A DNA stretch of 64,000 nucleotides. Source: Heliorestis acidaminivorans. Lineage in GTDB: Bacteria > Bacillota > Desulfitobacteriia > Heliobacteriales > Heliobacteriaceae. Shown here one piece after another: positions 1 to 8,570 of the stretch. The DNA is taken from the NCBI RefSeq assembly GCF_008933955.1, contig NZ_WBXO01000011.1, positions 1 to 64,000 of the forward strand, given 5' to 3'. The notes below the pieces were generated by a model. That model saw nothing but the letters and a program-made list of their open reading frames with translations, had not been told where the DNA came from and ran no database searches. Within the stretch, counting starts at the first letter, position 1; every line of letters starts with the position of its first letter. The position numbers and the translations under genes are program-made.

Positions 1-72
1 GTTCAGGATTACTTGACAGATGCAAAAGACTTTCTAGAGTGTATGGTTGTATTAGCAAAAGAGAAATGCTGA
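1..72 (+). pseudogene. HEPN-domain protein, C-terminal remnant
   Basis: The frame is open from the window edge to TGA at 70-72 and ends MVVLAKEKC. The same ending closes the HEPN fragment at 20675-20923, so this is the tail of a homologue. It carries a stretch (VQDYLTDAKDFLEC) that the second copy lacks. It is directly followed by an integrase-tail scar, as at the other locus. The 5' part lies outside the window, so an intact upstream gene cannot be excluded. Confidence 0.5.
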
Positions 73-80
73 TATTGATT

Positions 81-110
81 CGCTCGTTGGCGAAGCAGGG
101 GAAGAGGTAG
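81..110 (+). pseudogene. Integrase (Int1) C-terminal scar
   Basis: These ten codons encode RSLAKQGKR and a stop, identical to the last residues of the integrase at 14751-15707. The following 50 bases contain TGTAGTTA-like motifs as found downstream of that gene. It is a scar, not a gene. Confidence 0.7.
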
Positions 111-192
111 GATATTGTAGTTAGCTGAATGACTACTATAGTTAGTTTCTGTAGTTAACGAAAAGAGATCCACCAAACAAATTTGCTATAAT

Positions 193-339
193 TTATTCAG
201 GTGCATCTGTTAAATCTTTTATATCTTTAGAACCAAATATTAACAAGAAAATCAAAGCCAGCAGGGCTATGCTTTCAGACAAAGCCCGACCGGGAAAAGC
301 GAGGTCTTTCTCTTTTTTCTTATCCTTTTGATAGGTCAT
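193..339 (-). CDS. Small single-pass membrane protein (copy 1)
   Basis: A 48-residue protein with a charged N-terminus (MTYQKDKKKEKD), one hydrophobic segment (about residues 20-36, SIALLALIFLLIFG) and an acidic tail. A near-identical copy lies at 28542-28688. In both places it starts just after the stop of a 99-residue gene, so the two form a unit. The upstream partner is broken here, but this frame is intact. Conservation of the frame between copies supports coding. Function unknown. Confidence 0.6.
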   Translation of the reverse strand: MTYQKDKKKEKDLAFPGRALSESIALLALIFLLIFGSKDIKDLTDAPE

Positions 340-342
340 GGA

Positions 343-642
343 TTAATCATCCTTTTCTATTCTTTTTTGAAAGGCCTCGAAAACTTCATCAATGGTCATA
401 TCGCCATTTTTCTTCAAAAACTCGGCCAATTTATTCGATTTTTCATTACTATTGTTCAACTACTTGCCTAGCAGCTCGACGGATACAGCAGGTGATCCAC
501 GATAAAGCTTTACAAAGTCCACCTTGAGCTTGCCTGTTAGCAATAAAGCTGCTGTAACGATGTCAAGATTTTTACCTAGAAATAAATCATTGGTCGTGTA
601 GTCTGTAATTTTTCGGCAGTTCTTTCCTTTGTTTCCGTGCAT
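343..642 (-). pseudogene. 99-residue family protein, nonsense copy
   Basis: Homologue of 28692-28991. It reads normally for 60 codons (start MHGNKGKN), then a Tyr codon has become TAG at 460-462. The downstream frame stays open to the normal end at 343-345. Product is either a 60-residue truncated protein or nothing. Family function is not recognised. Confidence 0.65.
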
Positions 643-783
643 AATAGCCAACAGCCCCTCTCTGTATAGCTTATGCTCGGTAAAATTAAGATGTATTCTT
701 GGTTTGCAAGAAAAGGTAAGATCGCAAAATCAATTGTTTTTTCAGTAAAACATTAGTAGTTTCTATGATTAACGAAAGAAAAG

Positions 784-806
784 CCCGTCAGAAATGACGG
801 GTTGTT
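784..806 (+). repeat. R1 repeat with terminator-like hairpin
   Basis: CCCGTCAGAAATGACGGG followed by GTTGTTT, preceded by AACGAAAGAAAAG. One of about ten same-polarity copies; it may act as a rho-independent terminator. Immediately upstream of the IS21 element. Confidence 0.6.
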
Positions 807-912
807 TATGATAATTTAAAAATAGGCCAGCGTGGTCATTGACAAACCGGCCAACAATGATAACCTACTTGAGGATTGATTATGTCATCAAGTGGGGGTC
901 TGGAGAATGATC

Positions 913-2544
913 ATGATAGAAATGATGCAAAAGATTTTAATGATGTACACTCACGAAGGTAAGTCGTATAGAGAAATATCCAGAATAACAGGTGTGCATC
1001 GAGAAACAGTTGGCAAATACATACGGCAATATGAAGAAAGAAGAGAGCAATTGTTGAAGGAGGGTAATAGCTCAGTAGACATACAGTCTTTGATTGATGC
1101 ATTGACAACGGCTCCAAAGTACAATGTTGGAGTTAGACCTAAACGCAAAATTACCGATGAAATAATCGAGAAGATTAAGACCCACCTGGAGGAAAATGAA
1201 GCAAAAAGAAATCGAGGACAAAAGAAGCAACAGAAGAAAGCAATAGATATCTTTGAAGCACTTGAAGCAGAAGGTATCAATATAAGTTATAGTACAGTTC
1301 GCCGAACCATACGTAGCCTAGAACGTAAAGTAAAAGAAGCATATATCAAGGCGCTCTATGCGCCTGGTCAAATCTGTGAATTTGATTGGGGTGAAGTTAA
1401 GTTAAGAATTAATGGAAAATTACAAACATTTCAGATGGCCCTATTTACAACAGCTTACGGTAATTATCGAATGGCCTATTTATTCACCAAACAAACAACA
1501 GAATGCTTCCAAGAAGCACATGCTTTGTTTTTTCAACATCTCAAAGGAAACCATCAAACTATGGTGTATGACAACATGAAGGTGGCGGTAAAACGCTTTG
1601 TAGGAACAGAAAAAGAGCCGACAAAGGCTTTATTACAACTATCCATTTATTACGGATTTCAATATCGGCTGTGTAATATCCGACGTGGTAATGAAAAAGG
1701 TCACGTTGAACGCTCAGTAGAAGTGATCAGACGAAAAGCATTCGCCTTTCGTGATGAGTTTAGCTCATTAGCTGAAGCCAACCAATATCTACAGGAGGTA
1801 TGTCAATTACAAAATAGTAAAACGCAGAGTGAGCATGGTCAGACAGCGATTCAGCGCCTTGAAGAGGAACATTCCTTTCTGCTCCCTTACTTACCACCCT
1901 TTGATGCGGCTAGAGTGACTTACGGGAGAGTCGATAAATATTCAACAATTACAATAGACCAAAATCGCTACTCTGTGCCGGATCATCTTGTTGGCGAGTT
2001 ACTCATGATCAAAGTATACTCAACTCGAGTTTATTGTTTTCTGCATGAAAAACAAGTGGCTGAACATGATCGACTAACAGGTTGTCAAGAATGGCGACTT
2101 GATCTCAATCATTACTTGGAAACACTAAAGAAAAAGCCTGGTGCATTAGCTGGGAGTACAGCATTGCATCAGGCCCCTAAAAAAATAAAAAATCTTTATG
2201 AAACCTATTTTATCAAAAGAGAGAAAGAATTTATACAGTTGTTGCAATATATTCGTGATACAGCTACTTTTGCTGAAGTAGAGCAAGCAATAGCTACATT
2301 AAAAGCGATACACCCTAGTCACGTGACTACCGATAAAGTCAAAATACTGTGTGCTAAAAACCGTGATATGACAGTTGTACAAACACCCGTTTCTAAAACG
2401 GCTCAGGAGATTGCAGAACGCTCACTAGAGCATTTGCGTATGTATGATGATATGTTTCACACCCACTTGATTAAATCGAAGGAGGATAACGTTCATGAGC
2501 CGTTCGCAACTAAAAGCATGGAAAGAAGCTATACTGGAGTGTAG
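913..2544 (+). CDS. istA: IS21-family transposase IstA
   Basis: DDE transposase of about 543 residues. An N-terminal helix-turn-helix (SYREISRITGVHRETV) is followed by an RNase H-like catalytic core: FDWGEV (first Asp, about residue 155), VYDNMK (second Asp, about 215) and GNEKGHVE (Glu, about 255), then a Mu-type C-terminal domain. I chose ATG 913 because GGAG at 902-905 is seven bases upstream; frames extend to 892. istB begins 50 bases before its end. The gene looks intact, but its IstB partner is not. Confidence 0.85.
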   Translation: MIEMMQKILMMYTHEGKSYREISRITGVHRETVGKYIRQYEERREQLLKEGNSSVDIQSLIDALTTAPKYNVGVRPKRKITDEIIEKIKTHLEENEAKRNRGQKKQQKKAIDIFEALEAEGINISYSTVRRTIRSLERKVKEAYIKALYAPGQICEFDWGEVKLRINGKLQTFQMALFTTAYGNYRMAYLFTKQTTECFQEAHALFFQHLKGNHQTMVYDNMKVAVKRFVGTEKEPTKALLQLSIYYGFQYRLCNIRRGNEKGHVERSVEVIRRKAFAFRDEFSSLAEANQYLQEVCQLQNSKTQSEHGQTAIQRLEEEHSFLLPYLPPFDAARVTYGRVDKYSTITIDQNRYSVPDHLVGELLMIKVYSTRVYCFLHEKQVAEHDRLTGCQEWRLDLNHYLETLKKKPGALAGSTALHQAPKKIKNLYETYFIKREKEFIQLLQYIRDTATFAEVEQAIATLKAIHPSHVTTDKVKILCAKNRDMTVVQTPVSKTAQEIAERSLEHLRMYDDMFHTHLIKSKEDNVHEPFATKSMERSYTGV

Positions 2545-2848
2545 TAAAGAGCTTAAGCTACCTACATTACATAAAAATTTAGACGATCATATACAAGAAG
2601 CAAACCAACGCAATATTAGTTACGAAGAATTTTTGGCTTGTTTATTAGCAAAAGAATGTGAAGCACGGCAAGAAACAGCTCGCTACAATCGAATACATAA
2701 AGCTGAATTTAGACAAAAGAAATACCTTGAAGACTTATCTCTCTTGGATTTACCGGAAGATGCACAAAAGAAACTAAAATTGCTTAGAACACTTCAATTT
2801 ATACCTGAAGGGCGAAACGTAATCCTAGCTGGAAATCCAGGTACAGGG
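2495..2848 (+). pseudogene. istB: IstB ATPase, N-terminal part only (element A)
   Basis: IstB is the AAA+ helper of IS21 transposition, about 250 residues. It has a strong ribosome site (AAGGAGG, 2478-2492 region) and reads normally to the Walker A motif GNPGTG, where Lys-Thr should follow. Instead the RIT-type terminal repeat begins and the frame continues into it as NYRKFLVMER, stopping at 2908. The P-loop Lys, Walker B and C-terminal half are lost. Confidence 0.85.
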
Positions 2849-2932
2849 AATTATCGAAAGTTTTTGGTTATGGAAAGATTTTTAGTAGCGCCTAAGTATT
2901 ATGCATAGGCATTTCCAAAAATCTTTCCATAA
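2849..2932 (+). repeat. RIT left end: triple-motif terminal array
   Basis: TTATCGAAAG at 2851-2860 and TTATGGAAAG at 2868-2877 are direct copies 7 bases apart; an inverted copy CTTTCCATAA lies at 2923-2932 after 45 bases. The inner spacer contains a small palindrome (GCCTA...TAGGC). The array mirrors the right end and is best read as recombinase binding sites. Confidence 0.75.
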
Positions 2933-2938
2933 TAATTA

Positions 2939-3961
2939 TTAGCGGCAGAGGTTTTGCAACCACTGAAGGATGTCCGTGTTTTCCTCCCACGCTGGAGTTT
3001 CCGTGTTGCTTACTTGAGGATATGCAGCTTCCAAAGCCTTTCTTTTGACCTCTGTATCAAACTTCAAATATATCTCCGTTGTAGTCACGCTAACGTGCCC
3101 TAACAAATCGCGGATGTAAATTAGGTTGACACCAGATTCTAGAAGATGTAAAGCCTTTGAGTGTCTCAGCATATGGGGATGCAAATTTTCCGGAAAAATT
3201 TCCTCAGGATGTCTGAGTTTTGCCTGCTTGTAATACTTATTGAGGATATACGTAACACCGGGTCTTGTAAACGATTGGTATCTGCTGTTGTAAAACAAAG
3301 GACTTTGCTGTCGCCCATTGTTAAGTAAATGGTTTTCAGTCATATAGCTTTCAAGAACACCTCGAGTTTTAACCATAATCGGGATATTCCTTTTTTTATA
3401 GCCTTTACCCGTCAAAGTGATCGTTGTGGGTTTGGTCAACCTCACATCGCAGACCTTAAGATCAATTAATTCCTGTACTCTCGCGCCAGTATCATAGAGA
3501 ATGACCATTAATGCCAAGTCGCGGCGCCCTCGTTTCGTTGAAGTATCAGGTTGTTCAAACAAATAGGCCAATTGATCCATGGAGAGATGGGGAATCGTCT
3601 GCTGTTGCTTCTTCTTAAATGGGATGCTGATTATTTTTTGGCTCTCGAACAGGATTTCAGGATTCTCGGTCTGGGCATACCTGAAAAAACTGTGTATGGC
3701 AGCTAACCGCTGGTTCCGAGTGCTGATGCTTACATGCTTAGCCGTTTCTAGCCATTGTAAAAAATCCTTTATGTTTGCTGTAGTCACAGAAGTAAATGAA
3801 ATCTTTTCTGGCTTGGTCTGTTTTTGCTCTTGCATAAACGCAAGAAATTGCTTGAAGGTGTCACGATAGGATTTAATCGTATTGGGACTCACGTTTCTTT
3901 GTCCGGGTAGAAAGTCCGTCAAATATCGAGTAAGGGTTTTCGCGAAATCAGTCTGCTTCAT
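2939..3961 (-). CDS. ritC: Tyrosine recombinase, third gene of RIT trio
   Basis: 340 residues. N-terminal SAM-like core-binding domain (about 1-110), then a catalytic domain with Arg in DTGARVQEL (about residue 158), HMLRH (about 268) and GHVSVTTTEIYL with the nucleophilic Tyr near 298. ATG 3961 has a GGAGGT site eight bases upstream, inside the end of ritB, giving a 14-bp overlap and probable coupling. It ends seven bases inside the left terminal array. Confidence 0.85.
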   Translation of the reverse strand: MKQTDFAKTLTRYLTDFLPGQRNVSPNTIKSYRDTFKQFLAFMQEQKQTKPEKISFTSVTTANIKDFLQWLETAKHVSISTRNQRLAAIHSFFRYAQTENPEILFESQKIISIPFKKKQQQTIPHLSMDQLAYLFEQPDTSTKRGRRDLALMVILYDTGARVQELIDLKVCDVRLTKPTTITLTGKGYKKRNIPIMVKTRGVLESYMTENHLLNNGRQQSPLFYNSRYQSFTRPGVTYILNKYYKQAKLRHPEEIFPENLHPHMLRHSKALHLLESGVNLIYIRDLLGHVSVTTTEIYLKFDTEVKRKALEAAYPQVSNTETPAWEENTDILQWLQNLCR

Positions 3962-4934
3962 ACGTTTTGACCTCCGGAATGATATATGAGCAGCTTTTTT
4001 CCACCTTGCTTGTTATCTCAGGATATAAATCAGCAGTCAGTCGCAAGTACCTTTGACTACCACGTATATCTTCATGGCCCAGATAGACCGAAAGATAAGG
4101 GAGACTATTATTAAGATCCTTTCCGTCTAAAACCCACTTCTTCAAGCAATGTACGGCGAAGGTATGTCGAAAATCGTGAATGCGAGGTCCTTTTCCCCTC
4201 CCTAAATGGGAGATTCCTGCTTTCCAGAGAACATGCCTAAAGAGCTTGTACAGAGTCGCCTCAGAATAATGTCCGCCATAGGGAGAAGGAAAGAAATACG
4301 GGTTTTCAGACTTTCCAAGTTCAACAGACTTGCAATATTCTTGACATCGCTCGTTAAGACTATCCGAGATTGGCAATATCCGTTCTTTGTTGAACTTAGT
4401 ATCACGAATATATAAAGACCCATTGTTCAGGTCAACATCTTGAAGAGTCAGCTTCACCGCCTCGGAAATTCGGAGGCCACTTCCGTAAAGCATTCGAAGT
4501 AATAGTGGCAAGATTAAATGCCTGTTAGGTGCGTAACGGCTTACGGGATATTGATCGCAAACATCAAATATTCGTTTCAATTCAGTATTCGAGAATATGT
4601 AAGGGATGTATGAATATCTGTTTATGTTGGACATTGCCCGGGGATATACATACGCTGAATATCCTACGCGATTCATATACTCTGCCAATCCCCGCAACAA
4701 TGAAATCCTGCCACACTGTGTGGCTATCGTTTCATTGGGTCTTCTAGCGGTCCAGTCCATCACCAGTTGCTTACTTAAAACCTTTTCTGTCAGGCGCTGG
4801 CTATGTATATAGGAGTCAAATATCTTTAGCAACTTGCTTCCTTTCCTAAATTCATACCCTACAGCCTGCTTCTCCGCGATAAAACCTTCAATTAAGGGAG
4901 ATAGAACACTTTTGAATTGGTGAGCCTTAATCAT
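3948..4934 (-). CDS. ritB: Tyrosine recombinase, second gene of RIT trio
   Basis: About 328 residues from ATG 4934. I prefer this over the longer frame to 4958 because GAGGAGG lies nine bases upstream, inside the last codons of ritA. Catalytic Arg in GSGLRISEA, HDFRH, and LGHEDIRGSQRYL with the Tyr nucleophile are all present. It overlaps both neighbours by a few bases, so the trio is one translation-coupled operon. Confidence 0.85.
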   Translation of the reverse strand: MIKAHQFKSVLSPLIEGFIAEKQAVGYEFRKGSKLLKIFDSYIHSQRLTEKVLSKQLVMDWTARRPNETIATQCGRISLLRGLAEYMNRVGYSAYVYPRAMSNINRYSYIPYIFSNTELKRIFDVCDQYPVSRYAPNRHLILPLLLRMLYGSGLRISEAVKLTLQDVDLNNGSLYIRDTKFNKERILPISDSLNERCQEYCKSVELGKSENPYFFPSPYGGHYSEATLYKLFRHVLWKAGISHLGRGKGPRIHDFRHTFAVHCLKKWVLDGKDLNNSLPYLSVYLGHEDIRGSQRYLRLTADLYPEITSKVEKSCSYIIPEVKTYEAD

Positions 4935-6168
4935 CAAGCAGAACCTCCTCGGGATCAAGTGCGCAGGCTCTCAGCCCTTTCATATCAGCGTGCAAATAAA
5001 CTGAAGTAGACTTCGAATCTACGTGCCCCAGTATTTCAGAGATCACAGCAAGAGAGGCTCCCTGTTCCAATAGCGTACTTGCTAACGAATGCCTCAACGA
5101 GTGAAGCCCGTGCCTTTTTCCGCGGGGAATTGCAATTCCGGCCAAGCGAGTATATTTTGTAATGATATTATGAAGATTGGCATTCTCACCAAAGGCTTCA
5201 AAAGGCGCGTTCAGTCGGACAAACAAATATGGCGTGTCGCACAAAGGTCGGGCATGCTGGAGATAATCGATGAGCGCCCATCCTACGTCATGCAAAATCG
5301 GATAGGCAACTTCAACTTTTGTTTTTTGTTGCGTGATGGTAATCGTTTTGGAAGTCCAATTTAAGTCCGAAAGTTTCAATGCCTTAATGTCTCCAGCTCG
5401 TATTCCAAGTTTTGCAACAAGAAGAAGAATTGCATAGTCTCGTTTTCCAAGTGGACTTCCACGATCAATCGCATCAAGCATCCTTCTTACTTCATCCGGT
5501 TCCCAGGTTGATGGTACGGGAGGGTAATAGTATTTATTCTGTTTTGGTACGGTCAGCGATAAGTCTTGTTTTATGTATTCGTTCAAATAGAGAAACCGCA
5601 AGAACACCCGTAGAGTCGTCAGAATCGACCCAATGCTTTTTTCATGATTGGGGTAGATGCTAATGACATAGTCGGAGATGATCTCAGGCGTAATTGCGCT
5701 TACGTCGGCAACTCTGCGCAGTGACAAATAATCGACAAAAAAGAATAATCGCTGAAGTCTGGTACGCATTCCGCGTAAGGAGTATTCATTGCTTTTGCAT
5801 TCTTTTTCATATGCAGTTAGCACTGCCTCGAACTGCGGCGGCTTCACATAACCTTTGCGCTTCTTGATCCTACGAATGACAACACCATGGAGTTGGTAAT
5901 CGCCGAGAAGCCGGACTGACCGGATGGCCTGTTTTGCTTTTGGGGGAAATGATTCCAGATAGTAGTCCGTTGTGCAGCTGTATTTTTCTTTTAAATACTC
6001 CTTTCCTAGGTTTTCGGAAAAATACAGCTCATTTCTGTCCTGTGCAAATGCACAGATCCTTTTGAACGAAGCTCTCAACCCACATACGGTGTTGTATGCG
6101 TAGTTCAATCGTTCAAGTTCCTTGATCACCTCAGCAGAGAGCGCTTCAATCGGTTTTCTTGTTTCCAT
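4927..6168 (-). CDS. ritA: Tyrosine recombinase, first gene of RIT trio
   Basis: 413 residues, with a longer N-terminal domain than its partners. Catalytic motifs: KLGIRAGDI (Arg), HSLRHSLAS, and ILGHVDSKSTSVYL (His and Tyr). ATG 6168 has GGGAGG seven bases upstream. The leader of about 50 bases between the gene and the right terminal array must hold the operon promoter, so recombinase binding to the end could regulate it (inference). Confidence 0.85.
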   Translation of the reverse strand: METRKPIEALSAEVIKELERLNYAYNTVCGLRASFKRICAFAQDRNELYFSENLGKEYLKEKYSCTTDYYLESFPPKAKQAIRSVRLLGDYQLHGVVIRRIKKRKGYVKPPQFEAVLTAYEKECKSNEYSLRGMRTRLQRLFFFVDYLSLRRVADVSAITPEIISDYVISIYPNHEKSIGSILTTLRVFLRFLYLNEYIKQDLSLTVPKQNKYYYPPVPSTWEPDEVRRMLDAIDRGSPLGKRDYAILLLVAKLGIRAGDIKALKLSDLNWTSKTITITQQKTKVEVAYPILHDVGWALIDYLQHARPLCDTPYLFVRLNAPFEAFGENANLHNIITKYTRLAGIAIPRGKRHGLHSLRHSLASTLLEQGASLAVISEILGHVDSKSTSVYLHADMKGLRACALDPEEVLLDD

Positions 6169-6216
6169 GACTTACCTCCCAATAGACATGATAGATTCAT
6201 TATCTATTCTGAGGTG

Positions 6217-6299
6217 TTATCGAAAGAAATCAACGTACAATCCTTGATATAGCGGGAGATACGCTCATTTCTTTCCATAACTAAATACTTTCGATAATT
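6217..6299 (-). repeat. RIT right end: triple-motif terminal array
   Basis: Mirror image of the left end: CTTTCGATAA 6288-6297 and CTTTCCATAA 6271-6280, 7 bases apart, then the inverted copy TTATCGAAAG at 6217-6226 after 44 bases. The near-identical spacing at the two ends supports a defined recombinase-binding architecture. Confidence 0.75.
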
Positions 6300-6632
6300 T
6301 CCTGTCCCAGAATTACCCATAAAAATTACATGTCGCTTTTCGTTTATGTATTGACCTTGGGCTAGGGCTAAGATACGGGATTTACTCACTGTGGATATTA
6401 GACTGAAGTCAAAGGTTTCTAGAGTTTTGATCTGTGGAAAACGTGCTTGTTTAATCCTTCTGGCAACCATATTTTCCTCTCGCTGGTCTAGCTCCTGACG
6501 GAGTAAAGCACTTAAGAACTCTAGATGGTTAAAGTCTCGATCTTGTGCCTCCCGCAGTAGGTTGGGCAGTGCTTTTGCTGCTGCCGGTAAACGTAACTCC
6601 TTTAGGTAATGTGAAGTCGTCATTTGATTCAT
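6300..6632 (-). pseudogene. istB: IstB ATPase, N-terminal part only (element B)
   Basis: Starts at ATGA overlapping the istA stop. It reads through an IstB N-terminal domain (SHYLKELRLPAAAKALP) up to the Walker A motif GNSGTG, then runs into the RIT right end as NYRKYLVMER. The sequence differs strongly from the element A istB, yet the break is at the same codon. Walker B and the C-terminal half are absent. Confidence 0.85.
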
Positions 6633-8155
6633 GCACCAACACCACCTTTAACCAAGCTCGCATAACGTTGCAATTGGGTGGGAGCTACTTGGCCAGTCGG
6701 TTTCATAACCTCTGTTTTGGTGCTACTTACTGTTTTTGTACTTGGTTCATCAATTGTGTCGACGATCTGTTCTACATCTGCTGGATTAAGTCTGTTTTGC
6801 TTTATAGCTAAGGTTAGAGCTTCACTTACTATGTGGACAGGAAAGCGTTTTAGTAATAACAGTACCTTTACAAACTGGCGGTCTCCTTCTTCTGGGTCCA
6901 TACTTTGAACCACTTCATGGTACTTGGCAAAGGGTTTAGGAAGATTCGCTTGCCGTACTGGTTTTGCTTGGCCTACAGCACGAGGTTTGCGTTCCAAAAG
7001 CTTTAGGTAATGCTCCAATTGAAACATTTGCTTTCCTGAGTCGTAACAGCGTTCGTGGGCGGCTATTTTGCTTTTTTGATAATAGATTTCTATTTTATCC
7101 ACATAGCCTTTTACTGTGACCATTTTACCAGTGTACTCGGTGGGCACTGAGTATTGATTACGGTCAAACTGCACCAAGCTAAAACGGTTGACTTTGGCTT
7201 CTTTTCTGTTACAGCAGTCAAATGTGTGAATGGAGATGGGTAATAGCTTGTCTCTTTCAAGCTCAAAGGCATCCCAGAAACTTTGCTGATTCCGTCCCCT
7301 TGGCCTGGCATTCAGTTTGCGGCAACGTTCTTCAATCCAGTTATTGAGGGCCTCGATGGTAGGGAATTCGGGTACTGGCGTGAAGATGTGCCACTTAACG
7401 TAGCGAGCTAGAGCCTCTATTTTACCTTTTTCGTTTCCTTTAGCTCGATTACAAAATTCACTATCAAAGCCATGGTGAGCCCGAAACTTGACAAAAGAAT
7501 CCTGTTCCTCTCGTTTGCGTCCTACAAGTACACGCTTAACTGCAGTTTTTAGGTTATCGTAGAGAATGCTTTGTGGCACGCCATTAAAGAAAGCAAATGT
7601 CTTCTCGTGAGCATCAAAAAATGCTTCTTGTCTCTGGTGTGGGTAAAAACGGATATAAAAAGCACTACTGTTGCTAAACCGCATTAAAAATAAATCGCCC
7701 TTAATGTCCTGACCATTTATTCTTGCCACAGCAGGGGTCCAATCACATTGAGCACGGCCAACGGGGTCATGTTCTAGAGGAACGTAGGTCTCAACACGTT
7801 CAATGTTCAATTCGTGCTTTATTTCCTTTACCCAACCCCTAACTGTTGATGCACCGCCTGCAAAACCTTTCTCCTCTTGGAGGCGTTCATAGATACGACT
7901 CGCGGTGTAGCGTTGTTTCGGTGGAGCTGTTAGATTCTCGACTATCCAATCCCTAATGATGGGAGCATATTGTTCTTTAAGTGGTGCTGGTGGCGGCACA
8001 TTTCTTTTGTACTGTGTAACTTCTTCTACAGAACCATATAGGATTTTGCGGATTGTTTGGCGAGAAAGCCCAGTATCCCTAGAAATTTGTCGGATTGACT
8101 TACGTTCCTTAATGTGAAGATCTTTGATATACTTATATGTATCCACCTTGATCAT
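6629..8155 (-). CDS. istA: IS21-family transposase IstA
   Basis: 508 residues. N-terminal helix-turn-helix (RKSIRQISRDTGLSRQTI), DDE core with CDWTPA (first Asp, about residue 139), LYDNLK (about 199) and GNEKGKIE (Glu, about 240), then the C-terminal Mu-like domain. Start 8155 is the first ATG; an in-frame GTG nine bases downstream is also possible. The stop overlaps istB (ATGA), as usual for the family. Intact, but without a functional IstB here. Confidence 0.85.
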   Translation of the reverse strand: MIKVDTYKYIKDLHIKERKSIRQISRDTGLSRQTIRKILYGSVEEVTQYKRNVPPPAPLKEQYAPIIRDWIVENLTAPPKQRYTASRIYERLQEEKGFAGGASTVRGWVKEIKHELNIERVETYVPLEHDPVGRAQCDWTPAVARINGQDIKGDLFLMRFSNSSAFYIRFYPHQRQEAFFDAHEKTFAFFNGVPQSILYDNLKTAVKRVLVGRKREEQDSFVKFRAHHGFDSEFCNRAKGNEKGKIEALARYVKWHIFTPVPEFPTIEALNNWIEERCRKLNARPRGRNQQSFWDAFELERDKLLPISIHTFDCCNRKEAKVNRFSLVQFDRNQYSVPTEYTGKMVTVKGYVDKIEIYYQKSKIAAHERCYDSGKQMFQLEHYLKLLERKPRAVGQAKPVRQANLPKPFAKYHEVVQSMDPEEGDRQFVKVLLLLKRFPVHIVSEALTLAIKQNRLNPADVEQIVDTIDEPSTKTVSSTKTEVMKPTGQVAPTQLQRYASLVKGGVGA

Positions 8156-8217
8156 CCTTTTCTACCTGCCTTTGCTGTTGTCTCGTCAACTCCAGCTTAG
8201 CAGGTTTGATGGTCAGG

Positions 8218-8260
8218 GTGGTCAACTTTTTTTCTAGCGTTTTTTATTCTAGTGGTCAAT
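8218..8260 (-). repeat. IS21 terminal transposase-binding repeats
   Basis: Two direct copies of GTGGTCAA (on + strand) in the outer end of element B, upstream of istA. Multiple terminal repeats of this kind are known IstA binding sites. Confidence 0.5.
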
Positions 8261-8350
8261 TTTTATTATAGCGATTGCAATCACGTTAACGCTGCCATTC
8301 GTAAGATAGCAACATTATATCGTCGTAAGGAGGTTGCCTAGATTATGTAC

Positions 8351-8440
8351 GAAGTTCATAGTTTAACTTCGCCAGTGAATGATATTTTAGATACAGGTAG
8401 GAAGAGGGTTAGGTCGTTGGTGAAGCAGGGGAAGAAGTAG
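8351..8440 (+). pseudogene. Integrase (Int1) C-terminal remnant
   Basis: The frame reads EVHSLTSPVNDILDTGRK and on to VKQGKK and a stop, nearly identical to the last 29 residues of the integrase ending at 15707. Upstream bases do not continue the gene. It is followed at normal distance by an R1 repeat, so the scar keeps both the gene end and its terminator. Confidence 0.8.
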
Positions 8441-8492
8441 GGTTGTTGTAGTTAATCGTTTGAGTTAAGGCTGTATGTTATTGAAAGAGAAG

Positions 8493-8522
8493 CCCGTCAG
8501 AAATGATTTCTGGCTGGTTTTT
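8493..8522 (+). repeat. R1 repeat with terminator-like hairpin
   Basis: CCCGTCAGAAATGATTTCTG then GCTGGTTTTT, preceded by GTTAAGGCTGTA and GAAAGAGAAG. Imperfect hairpin with a T tract; downstream of an Int1 tail. Confidence 0.65.
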
Positions 8523-8570
8523 AACCAAAAAGGACTGCTTATCGCAGTCCATCTAGACAAGTATTAATTG

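Larger units (their letters stand above)
830..2848 (+). mobile_element. IS21-family element A, truncated in istB
   Basis: An istA-istB pair with overlapping frames, the IS21 layout. The left end is not precisely defined; candidate terminal repeats (GTGGTCATTGAC) are near 832-845. The right half, including the C-terminal part of istB, is missing because the RIT-type element begins inside istB. No second terminus is visible, so the element is not transposable as it stands. Confidence 0.75.
2849..6299 (-). mobile_element. RIT-type element (recombinases in trio)
   Basis: A 3.45-kb element with three overlapping tyrosine recombinase genes on the minus strand, bounded by inverted repeats of about 30 bp (left 2849-2879, right 6268-6299). 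This matches the known RIT layout. Both flanks are the 5' parts of two different istB genes, cut at the same Walker A codons (left flank ends AATCCAGGTACAGG, right flank read on the minus strand ends AATTCTGGGACAGG). All three recombinases keep their catalytic residues, so the element looks functional. Confidence 0.85.
6300..8280 (-). mobile_element. IS21-family element B, truncated in istB
   Basis: A second, clearly different IS21-type istA-istB pair, in opposite orientation to element A. The outer end carries two copies of GTGGTCAA (8218-8225 and 8252-8259), 34 bases apart, typical of IS21 multiple terminal repeats. The inner end is lost at the RIT element. Confidence 0.75.
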
